Below are positions 25,490 through 33,966 of a DNA stretch of 64,000 nt, one piece after another. A program made the translations under genes and the position numbers. The stretch's first letter is position 1; each line of letters begins with the position of its first letter. The notes beneath the pieces were generated by a model that saw only the letters and a list, made by a program, of their open reading frames with translations, ran no database searches and was not told where the DNA came from. This DNA is from Candidatus Alcyoniella australis (GTDB lineage: Bacteria; Lernaellota; Lernaellaia; JAVCCG01; Alcyoniellaceae), in NCBI GenBank assembly GCA_030765605.1, contig JAVCCG010000059.1:1-64000 (forward strand), given 5' to 3'.

Positions 25490-26344
25490 ATGACAAAGTT
25501 AATATCGCAACACTACCTGCTGTTGACCGGCTTGGTGCTGATCGTTGCGCTTGTAGCGGCGGCCTTTGCCGGAATCGAGGATCAACGGCCGCAAGGGCTG
25601 AACCTGGAACACGAGGCAACTATGGACTCACAGGCCAATTCGCGGGGCTCGGCGGAACTTCCGCCCATCGACCAATCGCGACCGCAGAACACTCAGATCG
25701 CCACCTTCGCCCTCGGCTGATTTTGGGGACCCGACTCCCGGTTCGGGAGTGAGGCAGGCGTAATCAGCACGCGGGTGGGCTATGCCGGCGGCTCCAAGGC
25801 CGATCCGACGTATCGCAGCCTGGGCGATCATACCGAGTCGATCCAGATCGAGTTCGACCCACAGCGCATCAGCTTTGACGAGCTGTTGCAGATCTTCTGG
25901 TCGATGCACAATCCAACCAGCCGCTCGTGGTTTACTCAGTACAAGACGATTCTGTTCGTACAAAACGACGAGCAGTTCGCCGCGGCCCAACGTTCCAAGG
26001 CCGCGCTGGAGGAGGCTCTGGGCCACAAGGTACGCACCGAAATTCGCCAGCTCGATCGCTTTTATCAGGCCGAGGATTATCACCAGAAATACAAGCTGCA
26101 ACAGGACAGCGCGTTGATGGGTCAGATCAGCGACAAGTACCAGACCGTTCAGCAGTTCGTCGACTCGACCTTGGCTGCGCGACTCAACGGCTACGTGGGC
26201 GGCAACGGTTCGACCGTAACCGCGCAGCGCGAGATCGAGCTCTACGACCTATCTCCGGCAGCCCGTGCGCGGCTCGAGTCGATCTTGGGAATGCAGATCG
26301 CGCCGCAGCCCAACGTCTGTCCGGTAAGCGGCGTGGGCCACTAA
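25490..26344 (+). CDS. msrA: Methionine sulfoxide reductase A, selenocysteine-containing, membrane-anchored
   Basis: Reduces the S form of methionine sulfoxide. Read through the in-frame TGA at 25718-25720, the frame gives 284 aa. Residues 1-76 contain a membrane or signal helix (about 9-28) and end ATFALG; after the TGA the frame continues FWGPDSRFGSEAGVISTRVG then YAGG. The family motif is ATFAGGCFWGP-, so TGA sits exactly at the catalytic Cys, making Sec77. Later family motifs are intact: DPTYRSLGDHTESIQIEFDP, FWSMHNPTS and DSTLAARLNGYVGG. A Cys in NVCPVSG near the C-terminus may resolve the selenenyl intermediate. A bacterial SECIS-like hairpin follows the TGA. The ATG has GAGG 5 nt upstream. 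The N-terminal helix implies action outside the cytoplasm. A nonsense mutation is the alternative, but perfect frame conservation on both sides argues against it. Confidence 0.9.
25718..25754 (+). promoter_or_regulatory. Bacterial SECIS-like element after the Sec codon
   Basis: The UGA (25718-25720) is followed by a perfect 7-bp hairpin: ACTCCCG (25734-25740), loop GTT, CGGGAGT (25744-25750). Counting the U of UGA as 1, the apical GU is at 24-25; in E. coli fdhF it is at 23-24. The GGU apical loop and spacing match what SelB recognises in known bacterial SECIS elements. Confidence 0.8.
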
Positions 26345-26347
26345 CGC

Positions 26348-27538
26348 CTAACCCTGGGCGTCGAGCTCGCGGCAGACCGCGCAGCCCAGGTTCGCGGTCT
26401 TGGCTACCAGCGCGTAGTCGACTCCGTCGGGCGTATCGGCCATCTCGTGGTAGTTCGGCGGCATGCCCTGCTCGTCCAATGCGATCAGGCACAGCGCCTG
26501 ATGGCCGTGCTGCACGGGCACTGCCGAGTCGGTGCCGGCCATCAGCGAGACCAGCTCCAACTCGCCGTACCCCTCGCGCCTGGCCACGTGGCGCGCCAGA
26601 CCGTTAAGCTCCGATCGGTAGTACAGCGTGCCGAGCAAGCCCTCGCTGGTTACGGCCCGCAGCTCGCCGCCGCCCACTGACTCGAGGTTGATAAAGTAGG
26701 TCGGTCGCGCTGCGATCATCTCGCGCTGTTGGCGCATGAACGCCCGCATGCCCAGCAACCCGGCCTCCTCCGCGCCCGTGGCCGCCACGTAGACGTTGCA
26801 GTTTTTGGGCATCGCGCTGCCCAACTCGCGGGCCGCCAGCAGCATCGCGGCCACTCCCGAGGCGTTGTCGATGGCGCCGGGCACGTAGGGCGATAGCGAC
26901 CACTGCACGCAGACCAACATCGTCAGTCCGCAGGCCGCGGCAGCCGCGCCCTGGATCGCGTCGGGCAGCCAGCCCGAGGCGTTGAACAGCCGCATCAGCA
27001 CCATTGCCAATCCAGCGCCGAGCATGATCGTCGGGATGTACAGCGGTCCGTGCGGACGACTGTTTTGGGCGTTGAGCTTGGCGAACAACCGCTTGACCCG
27101 TGGGTGAAACATCAACCCGGATTGTGCCGCGTCGATGTGCGCGCTGAGCACCAGGTTGATCGTGGGGTTCTCGACCTCGCGCGCGCCGACCACGTTGCGC
27201 GAGCTCCCCGAACTCAGCAGTCGCGTCAACAGATCCGAGCGGTAGTCGTTGAGCTTGAGCACCAGCAGCAGCGCCGCGCCGCCGATCAACAGCCCGATCA
27301 GCGGATATTCAAACCCCAGCAGCAGGCCGACCAAACCCAGGGCGAACACACCGATCGCCAAGGACCCGAAACGCGCCGGCGCGCGAAACTCGTGTTCGCT
27401 GACCTCGTAGCCCAGGGCGTCCAGTTCATCCGCAACCAGCTTGGCCGCTTCGCGCTCGCCGCGCAGGGTCGCGCCGCGCCGCGGAATCCTCGCCAGCGAC
27501 TCGACGATCCGGCGGACGTATTGCTCGGGCTTGATCAT
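26348..27538 (-). CDS. Membrane-associated M28-family metallopeptidase
   Basis: A 396-aa zinc aminopeptidase-like protein. M28 ligands are readable in order: His and Asp in SAHIDA (about residue 130) and the Asp of GAIDNASGVAAML. The catalytic/ligand Glu pair is in TGAEEAGLLG, the Asp/Ser region in MAGTDSAVPVQHG, and the late His in PNYHEMADTPD. Two hydrophobic stretches (about 62-95 and 165-205) interrupt the fold, so the enzyme appears tied to the inner membrane. It probably trims N-terminal residues of peptides; substrate unknown. It converges with msrA with 3 bp between stops, and is followed (in reverse) by the LolA-like gene 16 bp upstream. Confidence 0.88.
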   Translation of the reverse strand: MIKPEQYVRRIVESLARIPRRGATLRGEREAAKLVADELDALGYEVSEHEFRAPARFGSLAIGVFALGLVGLLLGFEYPLIGLLIGGAALLLVLKLNDYRSDLLTRLLSSGSSRNVVGAREVENPTINLVLSAHIDAAQSGLMFHPRVKRLFAKLNAQNSRPHGPLYIPTIMLGAGLAMVLMRLFNASGWLPDAIQGAAAAACGLTMLVCVQWSLSPYVPGAIDNASGVAAMLLAARELGSAMPKNCNVYVAATGAEEAGLLGMRAFMRQQREMIAARPTYFINLESVGGGELRAVTSEGLLGTLYYRSELNGLARHVARREGYGELELVSLMAGTDSAVPVQHGHQALCLIALDEQGMPPNYHEMADTPDGVDYALVAKTANLGCAVCRELDAQG

Positions 27539-27554
27539 CTTTGACCTCGGTCTA

Positions 27555-28307
27555 TCAATCGAATAGCTCGTCGGACAAACCCAAGTCCAGGCGATAGTCG
27601 CTAAACACGTTGCGCGTAAAAGTCTTGCGCTTCATCAGCACCATTTTAACCACGCCCTCGATGGTCATCTGCGAGGGCAGCCAGACGTCGGGCCGCACCT
27701 GGCTGAAGTCCATCGAGAACTTCATCCGATTGGTCTGCACCAGACGGTTGATCACCTCGCCCTCGATCCTGCGCAGCATGCAAGTATCCGGGTCGAGGAA
27801 CAGCCGTCCCTGTTGCAGCTCGGTCTTTTTAGGTTGCAGACTGCGAAACTTCAAGACTTCGAATTGCTCGCCCGCGCGCGTCTTGATCCCCGGCGCCTCG
27901 TAGGCGAACTGCTGCTCGGCCCCAATCCGGAACAGCTCCAGATCGCCCACCGACAGGCTGTTGTCCAGACCGAGGCGCTCGAAAATGAAGTCCTTCTTCT
28001 GCGCTGGTTCGTCGTTCATCGTGCCCGAGATAAAGACCTCGCGCCGCATATTCGGCGGCTTGAAGTAGACGCGCTTGACCAACACGTTGTGCCGCTCCAG
28101 CTCGCCGTTAAGGTGCCAGACCTTACGATCGGAGGTCATGGTGCACTGGTAGTCGGAGTACGCGGCCTGATTGCGCTGCCACTGCTGCCGCGCGCATTGG
28201 AACAACGTCGAGGCGTCGGCCGCCTGCAGCGGTTCGGCCATCGACCATAAGATAATGGCCGCTGCCAGGCACAGTACGCTCAGGGCTAATATCGACCTGC
28301 TGCTCAT
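27555..28307 (-). CDS. LolA/outer-membrane lipoprotein-sorting-like protein
   Basis: A 250-aa exported protein; ATG 28307 is used because GGAGGA lies 5 nt before it and the signal peptide MSSRSILALSVLCLAAAIIL then starts cleanly. The mature part reads as a half-open beta-barrel like that of LolA and related periplasmic lipid-binding proteins: YSDYQCTMTSDRKVW, VYFKPPNMRREVFISG, GRLFLDPDTCMLRRIEGEVI and FSQVRPDVWLPSQMTIEGVV. It may bind lipids or lipoproteins or be a relative such as DUF1571. It precedes the M28 peptidase in a probable two-gene unit and is divergent from the CoA-transferase gene. Confidence 0.65.
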   Translation of the reverse strand: MSSRSILALSVLCLAAAIILWSMAEPLQAADASTLFQCARQQWQRNQAAYSDYQCTMTSDRKVWHLNGELERHNVLVKRVYFKPPNMRREVFISGTMNDEPAQKKDFIFERLGLDNSLSVGDLELFRIGAEQQFAYEAPGIKTRAGEQFEVLKFRSLQPKKTELQQGRLFLDPDTCMLRRIEGEVINRLVQTNRMKFSMDFSQVRPDVWLPSQMTIEGVVKMVLMKRKTFTRNVFSDYRLDLGLSDELFD

Positions 28308-28499
28308 CCATTTCCTCCGAACGTCGATGAATGCCACAGGCTACCCTTCGGCCGCCGACCGGGGCAAGTTTGAAACCCGCTGTGCAAAACCGTACCAATC
28401 GGTTATCATCTATTCGATCTTCAGGGTCACCCGCCCTTGAGCCCATTCATCCGCATTCCACCGGCAATCGTCGCGCTGTTTTCAGTAGGAGGTGCGAGG

Positions 28500-30206
28500 A
28501 TGAACCTGTTTGATAAGGCAAAAATTCTGGTGCACATCGCCAGGTGGCGCGCCACCTGGAGCAGACGCGATCTGAACTACGTGCCCAAGAAGCTTAAGCA
28601 GCAGAATCCCAAGTTCGTCAACGCCTGGGAAGCGGTAAAGATGATCCCGGACGACGCCTGCTGCTTCTCCTCGGGCATGGCGGGCAACACCCGCTGCTCG
28701 GTCTTTTTCTACGGCATTCGCGAGCTCAATGAGCTGACCGGCCATCCGCGGAATTTGACCTGGATTACCGTCGGCGCCCAGGGCAGCCGCGGCCGCGTAC
28801 CCGGAACCCTCGAGGAGCTGGACAAACCGGGACTGGTCACACAGTTCATCGGCGGCCACGTCGAGACTGTTAAGACCCTCCTGCGGCTGGCCGACAAAGG
28901 GCAGATCGAGATCCACACCATGCCCCAGGGCGTGCAGTCCTATCTGGTGGAGAACCAAGGTAAGGGCGTGTACCACGTGGACAGCGACACCGGCGTGGGC
29001 ACGTTCATCGATCCGCGCGTGGGCACCGGCACCGCGATTTTGCCCGGCACCACCGATCGTTGCTACGTCGAACCGCACGGCGACAAGCTGCGCTACACCA
29101 TGCCCAAGATCGACGTGGCGATGTTTACCGCGACCTACGCCGATTCCGAGGGCAACCTTTACAACAAGTACGCGCCGATGGTCACCGAGTCGTACGACTC
29201 GGCCCTGGCCGCCCGCCGCAACGGCGGACTGGTGCTGGCCGCCGTGTCGGACATCATCGAAAAAGACGAGCAGAATATTTTTTTACGCGCCGATCAGGTC
29301 GACGCGATCATCGTCAATCCCTACAACGAGCAGACCGGCTCGGTCCCCCAGCGCCGCTATTGGCCGATGTTCACCGTCGAACACAAGGTCGACTTCCAGG
29401 AGGCGGTGGAGACGCTCAAGTTCGCCAACGGCGTGCTGAAGATCACGCCGGTGCGCAACGATGTGGACAACGCCTTGGCCCGGGTCGGCGCCACGATGTT
29501 CACCGGGCTGACCAAGCCCGGCGAATACGTCAACCTCGGAGTCGGACTGCCCGAGGAGGTCTGCCGCTACGTGTACGAGGGCGGGCTGGTGCAGCAAATC
29601 CACCTGATTGTCGAGACCGGCGTGGTCGGCGGACTATCGGCCCCGGGGATCTTCTTCGGCGCGGCGATCAACCCCGAGCAAATTATGAACTCGTCCAAGG
29701 TCTTCCACCTCTGCGACGACAAGCTCGACCTGACGATCCTCGGCCTGCTCGAGGCGGATTCCGATGGGAACGTCAACGTCTCGCGCCGCGGCGAAGGCGC
29801 AATCAACTACGTAGGCCCGGGCGGGTTCCCCGACCTGACCCGCGCGGCCAATAAAGTGCTGTTCGTCGGAACCTGGATGGCCCACGCCCAAATGGAAATC
29901 AGCGAGGGCAAGCTCAAGATCGTCAAACCCGGCGAGCACAAGTTCAAACAGCACGTCAGCGAAGTCACGTTCAACGGCAAACAGATGCTGGCCAAGGGCA
30001 AACAGATTTTCTACGTCACCAACGTCGGCGTGTTCCAGCTCACGCAGCAGGGCATGACCCTGATACAGCTGATGCCCGGCGTGGACGTCCAGCGCGACAT
30101 CCTCGATTCCTGCACGATGAAGGTGATCATCCCGCCGGGCGAGATCCCGCTGATCAGCAACGAGATCGTCACCGGCCAAGGGTTCAAGCTCGCCTGGCAG
30201 GATTGA
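28500..30206 (+). CDS. Acyl-CoA:carboxylate CoA-transferase (COG4670-like)
   Basis: A 568-aa single-chain CoA-transferase carrying both alpha and beta halves. ATG 28500 has AGGAGGT 6 nt upstream, so the longer frame from 28437 is rejected. The alpha half includes SSGMAGN and GTFIDPRVGTGTAILPG. The beta half has NLGVGLPEEV and the catalytic Glu at about residue 372 in LIVETGVVGG, the residue that forms the glutamyl-CoA thioester in family I enzymes such as propionate CoA-transferase. Also GADYSDNPN-like loops replaced by LEADSDGNVNVSR. It should move CoA between short acids, cytosolic. An ADP-forming acyl-CoA synthetase is encoded 4 kb downstream, consistent with organic-acid metabolism. Confidence 0.83.
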   Translation: MNLFDKAKILVHIARWRATWSRRDLNYVPKKLKQQNPKFVNAWEAVKMIPDDACCFSSGMAGNTRCSVFFYGIRELNELTGHPRNLTWITVGAQGSRGRVPGTLEELDKPGLVTQFIGGHVETVKTLLRLADKGQIEIHTMPQGVQSYLVENQGKGVYHVDSDTGVGTFIDPRVGTGTAILPGTTDRCYVEPHGDKLRYTMPKIDVAMFTATYADSEGNLYNKYAPMVTESYDSALAARRNGGLVLAAVSDIIEKDEQNIFLRADQVDAIIVNPYNEQTGSVPQRRYWPMFTVEHKVDFQEAVETLKFANGVLKITPVRNDVDNALARVGATMFTGLTKPGEYVNLGVGLPEEVCRYVYEGGLVQQIHLIVETGVVGGLSAPGIFFGAAINPEQIMNSSKVFHLCDDKLDLTILGLLEADSDGNVNVSRRGEGAINYVGPGGFPDLTRAANKVLFVGTWMAHAQMEISEGKLKIVKPGEHKFKQHVSEVTFNGKQMLAKGKQIFYVTNVGVFQLTQQGMTLIQLMPGVDVQRDILDSCTMKVIIPPGEIPLISNEIVTGQGFKLAWQD

Positions 30207-30223
30207 TAACAGAGATTCGATTC

Positions 30224-30279
30224 CGGCACGTCGTGCCGCAGCCGACACAAACGTCGTTCGCACCGGCTTGGCCCGGTGC
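30224..30279. repeat. Two 3'-end hairpins after the CoA-transferase gene
   Basis: CGGCAC-GTC-GTGCCG (30224-30238) and GCACCGG-CTTGGC-CCGGTGC (30260-30279), within 75 bp of the stop codon. No T-run. They may be weak terminators or relatives of the window's hairpin family. Confidence 0.45.
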
Positions 30280-30379
30280 GGCGTGCCGCTCCAAAACACC
30301 ACACCACCTCCCTACCTTTCTCTGGCAACCATCGGCGCGACAGGCTAACATTTGGCATTATCATCCGGAGGGTTTTGTG

Positions 30380-31903
30380 ATGGATCGCAGAAGCTTCATC
30401 GTTAAGGGCGCAGCGGCCACGGCCGCGCTGGGTTCGCTTTCGCTCGTGGGCTGCGCCAAGCCCGCGCCGGTGCACGTGTTCCGGCCGCAATCGAACGAGC
30501 TGCTGGCGTTGGTCAACTGCCGGGTGATCGACGTCGAGGCCGGAGCGATCGTGCCCGATCGAGTGCTGCTGGTGCGCAACGGTCTGATCGAAGCGCTGGT
30601 CGATCCCTACGATGAACGCATTGCCACGGCGCGTCCGCTTGACTGCGGCGGATGCTACGCGATCCCCGGCCTGATCAACGCCCATTGCCACATCACCCAG
30701 CCGGGCATCGCCCACTTCAGCGTCTGGCAGACCTCCAAGGTGATGGAGCAGATCGAGCGTAATTACACCGACAGCCTGGCCTGGGGCGTGACCACGGTGC
30801 GCGACATGGGTTCGCTGCCCAAGGTGATGGCGCGCGACAAAATCAAGATCGACACCGACGAGCTGGCCGGCCCGCGAATTCTGACACCGATCGGGTTCCT
30901 CGCCGTGCCCGGCGGGTACCCCGACTTTGCCGAGAAGCTGCCGTGGATGGTGCGTGCGATGGTCGGACGGCCCTCGTTGTTGGCCAGCGATGCTGCCCAG
31001 GCGCGAGACCTGGTCAAGCGTTACCACGACCTGGGCGCGGACCTGATCAAAATCGCATTGGACCATCGTTCGCTGATGTGGGGGCACGGCGACCTCAACG
31101 TGTTCAGCGATGCGCAACTCGAGGCGATCCGCGACGAGTCGCTAAAACTCGGCCTGCCGCTGGCCGCGCATCACCTCTACGCCCAGGGCATGGAACGCGG
31201 CGTGCAATTCAGCGTCGATTCGCTGGAGCACGTGGCGGGCGACGTGGAGCTCAGCGACAAGCAGGTGGCACTGCTTGCCGAGTCGAAAGTTCCGTTCGTA
31301 CCCACAGCCAGCGCCGGGATCAACAACGCCTACCGTTCGCAGGGCGATCCGTTCTCGGACGAGGAGGAGCTGCTCGACTTGCTGGCATGGCGCGACGAGC
31401 GCGTGCTGCCCGAGATCCCGCGCCACTGTGTGCCCAAGGTCGCGCAGCTGGTGGGCGATACGGTGGAGTACTATTCCAGCGAGGGCTACCGCGATCCCAA
31501 GCGCGAACTGCCCAGCTCGTTCAACCCACAAATTTACACGCGCCTGGTGGTCAACGGTGCGCGCAACCTGCGTCGGCTGTTCCGCGCGGGCGCGACCATC
31601 GGCGTGGGCAACGACTCGGGGATTCCGCTGACCTTCCCCGGCGCACTGCACCACGAGGTCGAGCTGCTTTGTAAAAACGGCATGCCGCCCTCCATCGCCC
31701 TGCGTGCGGCCACGGCGGTCAACGCCCGCATCTGCGGGATTGATAATCGTTGCGGCACCCTCGAGCCGGGCAAGTACGCCGACGTGGTGCTGCTCAAGCA
31801 CGACCCGCTGGAAAACGCGGACGCGCTTAGCTCGGTCCAGGCGGTTTTCAAGGGCGGCAACCTGACCCACCTCGCCCCGGGCCTCGACCTGCAGCTGGGG
31901 TAA
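30380..31903 (+). CDS. Tat-exported amidohydrolase lipoprotein
   Basis: A 507-aa metal-dependent hydrolase. ATG 30380 follows a GGAGGG and opens MDRRSFIVKGAA, a Tat-type signal (RRxFxK), with a lipobox LSLVGC about residue 28; it is thus a folded lipoprotein moved across the inner membrane. Amidohydrolase motifs in order: N-terminal composite domain RVIDVEAGAIVPDRVLLVRNG, metal HxH in INAHCHI, a candidate carbamylated Lys in DLIKIALDH, His of LAAHHLYAQG, the His of DSLEHVAG, and the catalytic Asp in GVGNDSGIPL. It ends TLEPGKYADVVLLKHDPL. Likely splits a C-N bond such as a dipeptide or imide; substrate unknown. Single gene. Confidence 0.9.
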   Translation: MDRRSFIVKGAAATAALGSLSLVGCAKPAPVHVFRPQSNELLALVNCRVIDVEAGAIVPDRVLLVRNGLIEALVDPYDERIATARPLDCGGCYAIPGLINAHCHITQPGIAHFSVWQTSKVMEQIERNYTDSLAWGVTTVRDMGSLPKVMARDKIKIDTDELAGPRILTPIGFLAVPGGYPDFAEKLPWMVRAMVGRPSLLASDAAQARDLVKRYHDLGADLIKIALDHRSLMWGHGDLNVFSDAQLEAIRDESLKLGLPLAAHHLYAQGMERGVQFSVDSLEHVAGDVELSDKQVALLAESKVPFVPTASAGINNAYRSQGDPFSDEEELLDLLAWRDERVLPEIPRHCVPKVAQLVGDTVEYYSSEGYRDPKRELPSSFNPQIYTRLVVNGARNLRRLFRAGATIGVGNDSGIPLTFPGALHHEVELLCKNGMPPSIALRAATAVNARICGIDNRCGTLEPGKYADVVLLKHDPLENADALSSVQAVFKGGNLTHLAPGLDLQLG

Positions 31904-31953
31904 TCCGGGTTGGGATGGGAAAGATTGTGAAGACAATATTTGAGTAAACGCGG

Positions 31954-31972
31954 GGGCACCTTTGAGGTGCCC
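31954..31972. repeat. 3'-end hairpin, GGCACC type
   Basis: GGGCACC / GGTGCCC around loop TTTGA, 51 bp after the amidohydrolase stop. It has the same stem as at 38924 and 32166. Confidence 0.6.
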
Positions 31973-32099
31973 GCATGGCACGCGAGCGGACCCTGGTTGT
32001 TATGCAACGCGCCACGCCGCGACCGCTGATTGATGATCGTAGTAAACAGATTGTCTCGATGCACAAAGGGTCTTTGAGACCGCGCTGAGCGAGCTGTCG

Positions 32100-32116
32100 C
32101 CCGGCTTCGAGCCGGG
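32100..32116. repeat. Hairpin, CCCGGC type
   Basis: CCCGGC / GCCGGG around loop TTCGA. Member of the intergenic hairpin family. Confidence 0.6.
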
Positions 32117-32165
32117 GGCGGGGTGGCACATTGGATTACGACCAGCGTACTACGCGAGTTTTGCT

Positions 32166-32196
32166 GCACCTCTAAGGTGCCCGGCTCAAAGCCGGG
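32166..32196. repeat. Tandem pair of hairpins, both types
   Basis: GCACC-TCTAA-GGTGC (32166-32180) runs directly into CCCGGC-TCAAA-GCCGGG (32180-32196). The adjacency of both stem types shows they belong to one repeat system. Confidence 0.65.
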
Positions 32197-32234
32197 CGTT
32201 GACGAAGGATCGGGAATCTTTCAGGCTAGGCTCA

Positions 32235-33905
32235 ATGCGTTTACTTGGTCGCTCCCTCGGACGCCGCAGTGTGGCGTTGCTCGGCGTGCTGCTGTTGCTG
32301 ACATGCTGCGGGCTCTGGTCCTGGCTCAACTGGCAGTGGTCCAAGCTCGACCAGTTCCCCCTGCCGCCGGAGGAGGACTGCGCCAAGTACGTATTCAACG
32401 CCCACGACATTGCGGCCGAGCTGCTGCTGAACCAGCGACCGCTGGAGTTCCGGCAGCTGATCCACGCCTGGCGCAAATACCCGGTGCTCTCCTGGAACGT
32501 CTACGCCCTGCTGCCTGCGGCGCTGGTCACGGCCAAGGGGCCGGATCGACCCTCCGAGGTGCTGGCGATGGCGCCGTTTCTGGTGCTGCTGGTGTTGGGG
32601 GCCGCGGCCCTGGGCTGGGTCACGTTCGGCCCGGCCGAGGGGGTGCTCGCCGGGCTGATTGCGTTGTGCATCCCCGGGGTAATCGGGTTTTCGCGCGTTA
32701 CGCATCTCGAGGTTCCGGCAATGGCGATCGCCGCCTGGATCCCCGCCGTGGCCTGGGCCGCGCGACGTCCGGGCAACTGGATGGGGGCCGCACTGCTTGG
32801 CCTATTGGCCGCCGCCGGGCTGTTCGTGCGCTACGAGTTCCCGATCTACGCCGTGCCCGCGCTTTTCGGCCCGGCGTTGTATTGGTTGTTGGCGCTGCGG
32901 CCCGGACGCGTCGAGGACACTCGCGGTCCGCTGCTGCGCGGCATGCTGCTCTCGCTGATGGCGGCCGGAATCGCGTTCGCCGTTGTAGCTCGGCTGTGGC
33001 TCGACGAGCTGCCGCGCGGCGCGTTGGAGATGATCAAGTACGGCTGGCGTTACGGCCCGGTGTTCTCGGAGTACAGCATTCGTCCCGAGTTCATCGGCCG
33101 CAAGCTGCTGATCGTGCCCAGCGAGCTGTACAACGTGTTTCTCGAGCCGACCCTGAGCAAGCTGGCGCTGCTGGGATTGGCGATTGCCTGGTTCAGACCC
33201 GGGGGCGACCGTCGAGCTGTGGCTCACGTGGCGCTGACCGCCCTGTCCGGCTTTGCGATGTTCAGCTACCTGGAGAATAAGGAGGCCCGTCGGCTGCTGC
33301 TGCTGGTCCCCGCGCTCTCGGTGCTGATCGCCGTGGGGCTCAACACACTGCGCCTGCGGCTGGGGTCGCTAAAGCCGCTGGCCACCCTGGCGATCTGCCT
33401 GCTGCTGGCCAACGTCGGCTGGCGCTGTTTTGAGCTGAGCTTCATCCCTCAGGCGGGCGAAGGTCGGCGGTTCCAGCTGGAAAAGGACGTGCCCAGTGTT
33501 CCGCGATCCGACCGGCCGGAGGTCACGAACGCGGCGGCGGCGCTGCTGAAATACGGCGACTGGCCCGCCCACTCGCGGGTCGGCGTGTTTGAGAGCGTGA
33601 ACGTGCCGTTTTTACAGATACGAATGCGCACGCTCTACCGCGGGATGGACGTGTTCAGCGTGTTCCTCGACGAGCAGGCCGAGCAACCCGACGGCCAGCT
33701 GGCCGACCTGGTCGACCAGCGCCCCGAGCTGATGCTCGGGCCGGAGCGCGAGGTCTGCGGGCCGCAGACCAGGCGGACGATCTTTAGCAATATCGAGCCC
33801 GGCCGGCTCGACGAGCTGTGCGCGGCCCTGCCCCAATACCGCGCGGTCAACACCACCCACGACCGCGACGGCAAGCTGCTTTACGTGCTGCGGCGCGTGG
33901 ATTGA
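32235..33905 (+). CDS. Polytopic membrane protein, GT-C glycosyltransferase-like
   Basis: A 556-aa membrane protein (ATG 32235; a TTG at 32199 lies in the hairpin repeat and is less likely). An N-terminal helix (about 13-35) is followed by an acidic first loop PPEEDCAKYVFNAHD, then about nine more hydrophobic segments and a soluble C-terminal part of ~140 residues. The order of one helix, an acidic loop, GFSRVTHLEVPAMAIAAW and multiple helices resembles ArnT/PMT-type GT-C enzymes, which use lipid-linked sugars. The catalytic DE/DD motif is not certain (EED at about residue 45). Function unproven. Confidence 0.6.
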   Translation: MRLLGRSLGRRSVALLGVLLLLTCCGLWSWLNWQWSKLDQFPLPPEEDCAKYVFNAHDIAAELLLNQRPLEFRQLIHAWRKYPVLSWNVYALLPAALVTAKGPDRPSEVLAMAPFLVLLVLGAAALGWVTFGPAEGVLAGLIALCIPGVIGFSRVTHLEVPAMAIAAWIPAVAWAARRPGNWMGAALLGLLAAAGLFVRYEFPIYAVPALFGPALYWLLALRPGRVEDTRGPLLRGMLLSLMAAGIAFAVVARLWLDELPRGALEMIKYGWRYGPVFSEYSIRPEFIGRKLLIVPSELYNVFLEPTLSKLALLGLAIAWFRPGGDRRAVAHVALTALSGFAMFSYLENKEARRLLLLVPALSVLIAVGLNTLRLRLGSLKPLATLAICLLLANVGWRCFELSFIPQAGEGRRFQLEKDVPSVPRSDRPEVTNAAAALLKYGDWPAHSRVGVFESVNVPFLQIRMRTLYRGMDVFSVFLDEQAEQPDGQLADLVDQRPELMLGPEREVCGPQTRRTIFSNIEPGRLDELCAALPQYRAVNTTHDRDGKLLYVLRRVD

Positions 33906-33966
33906 CGCCCTGGACGATCCGTAAAGCTTCTGCTAATCTTCGCGCGCATTTGAGAGGAATCAAACC

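Larger units (their letters stand above)
31904..32234. other. Intergenic region with hairpin repeats
   Basis: 331 bases holding three groups of inverted repeats (31954, 32100, 32166) and no ORF of protein-like composition. The promoter of the next gene was not identified. Confidence 0.5.

Noticed and set aside
25490-25720. Separate 76-aa protein ending ATFALG
   Set aside because: The next in-frame codons continue the MsrA motif exactly; TGA is best read as selenocysteine.
25775-26344. N-terminally truncated MsrA starting at the Met of 25775
   Set aside because: That codon is GTG/ATG-like inside VGYAGG and the start would remove the active site; the upstream frame supplies it.
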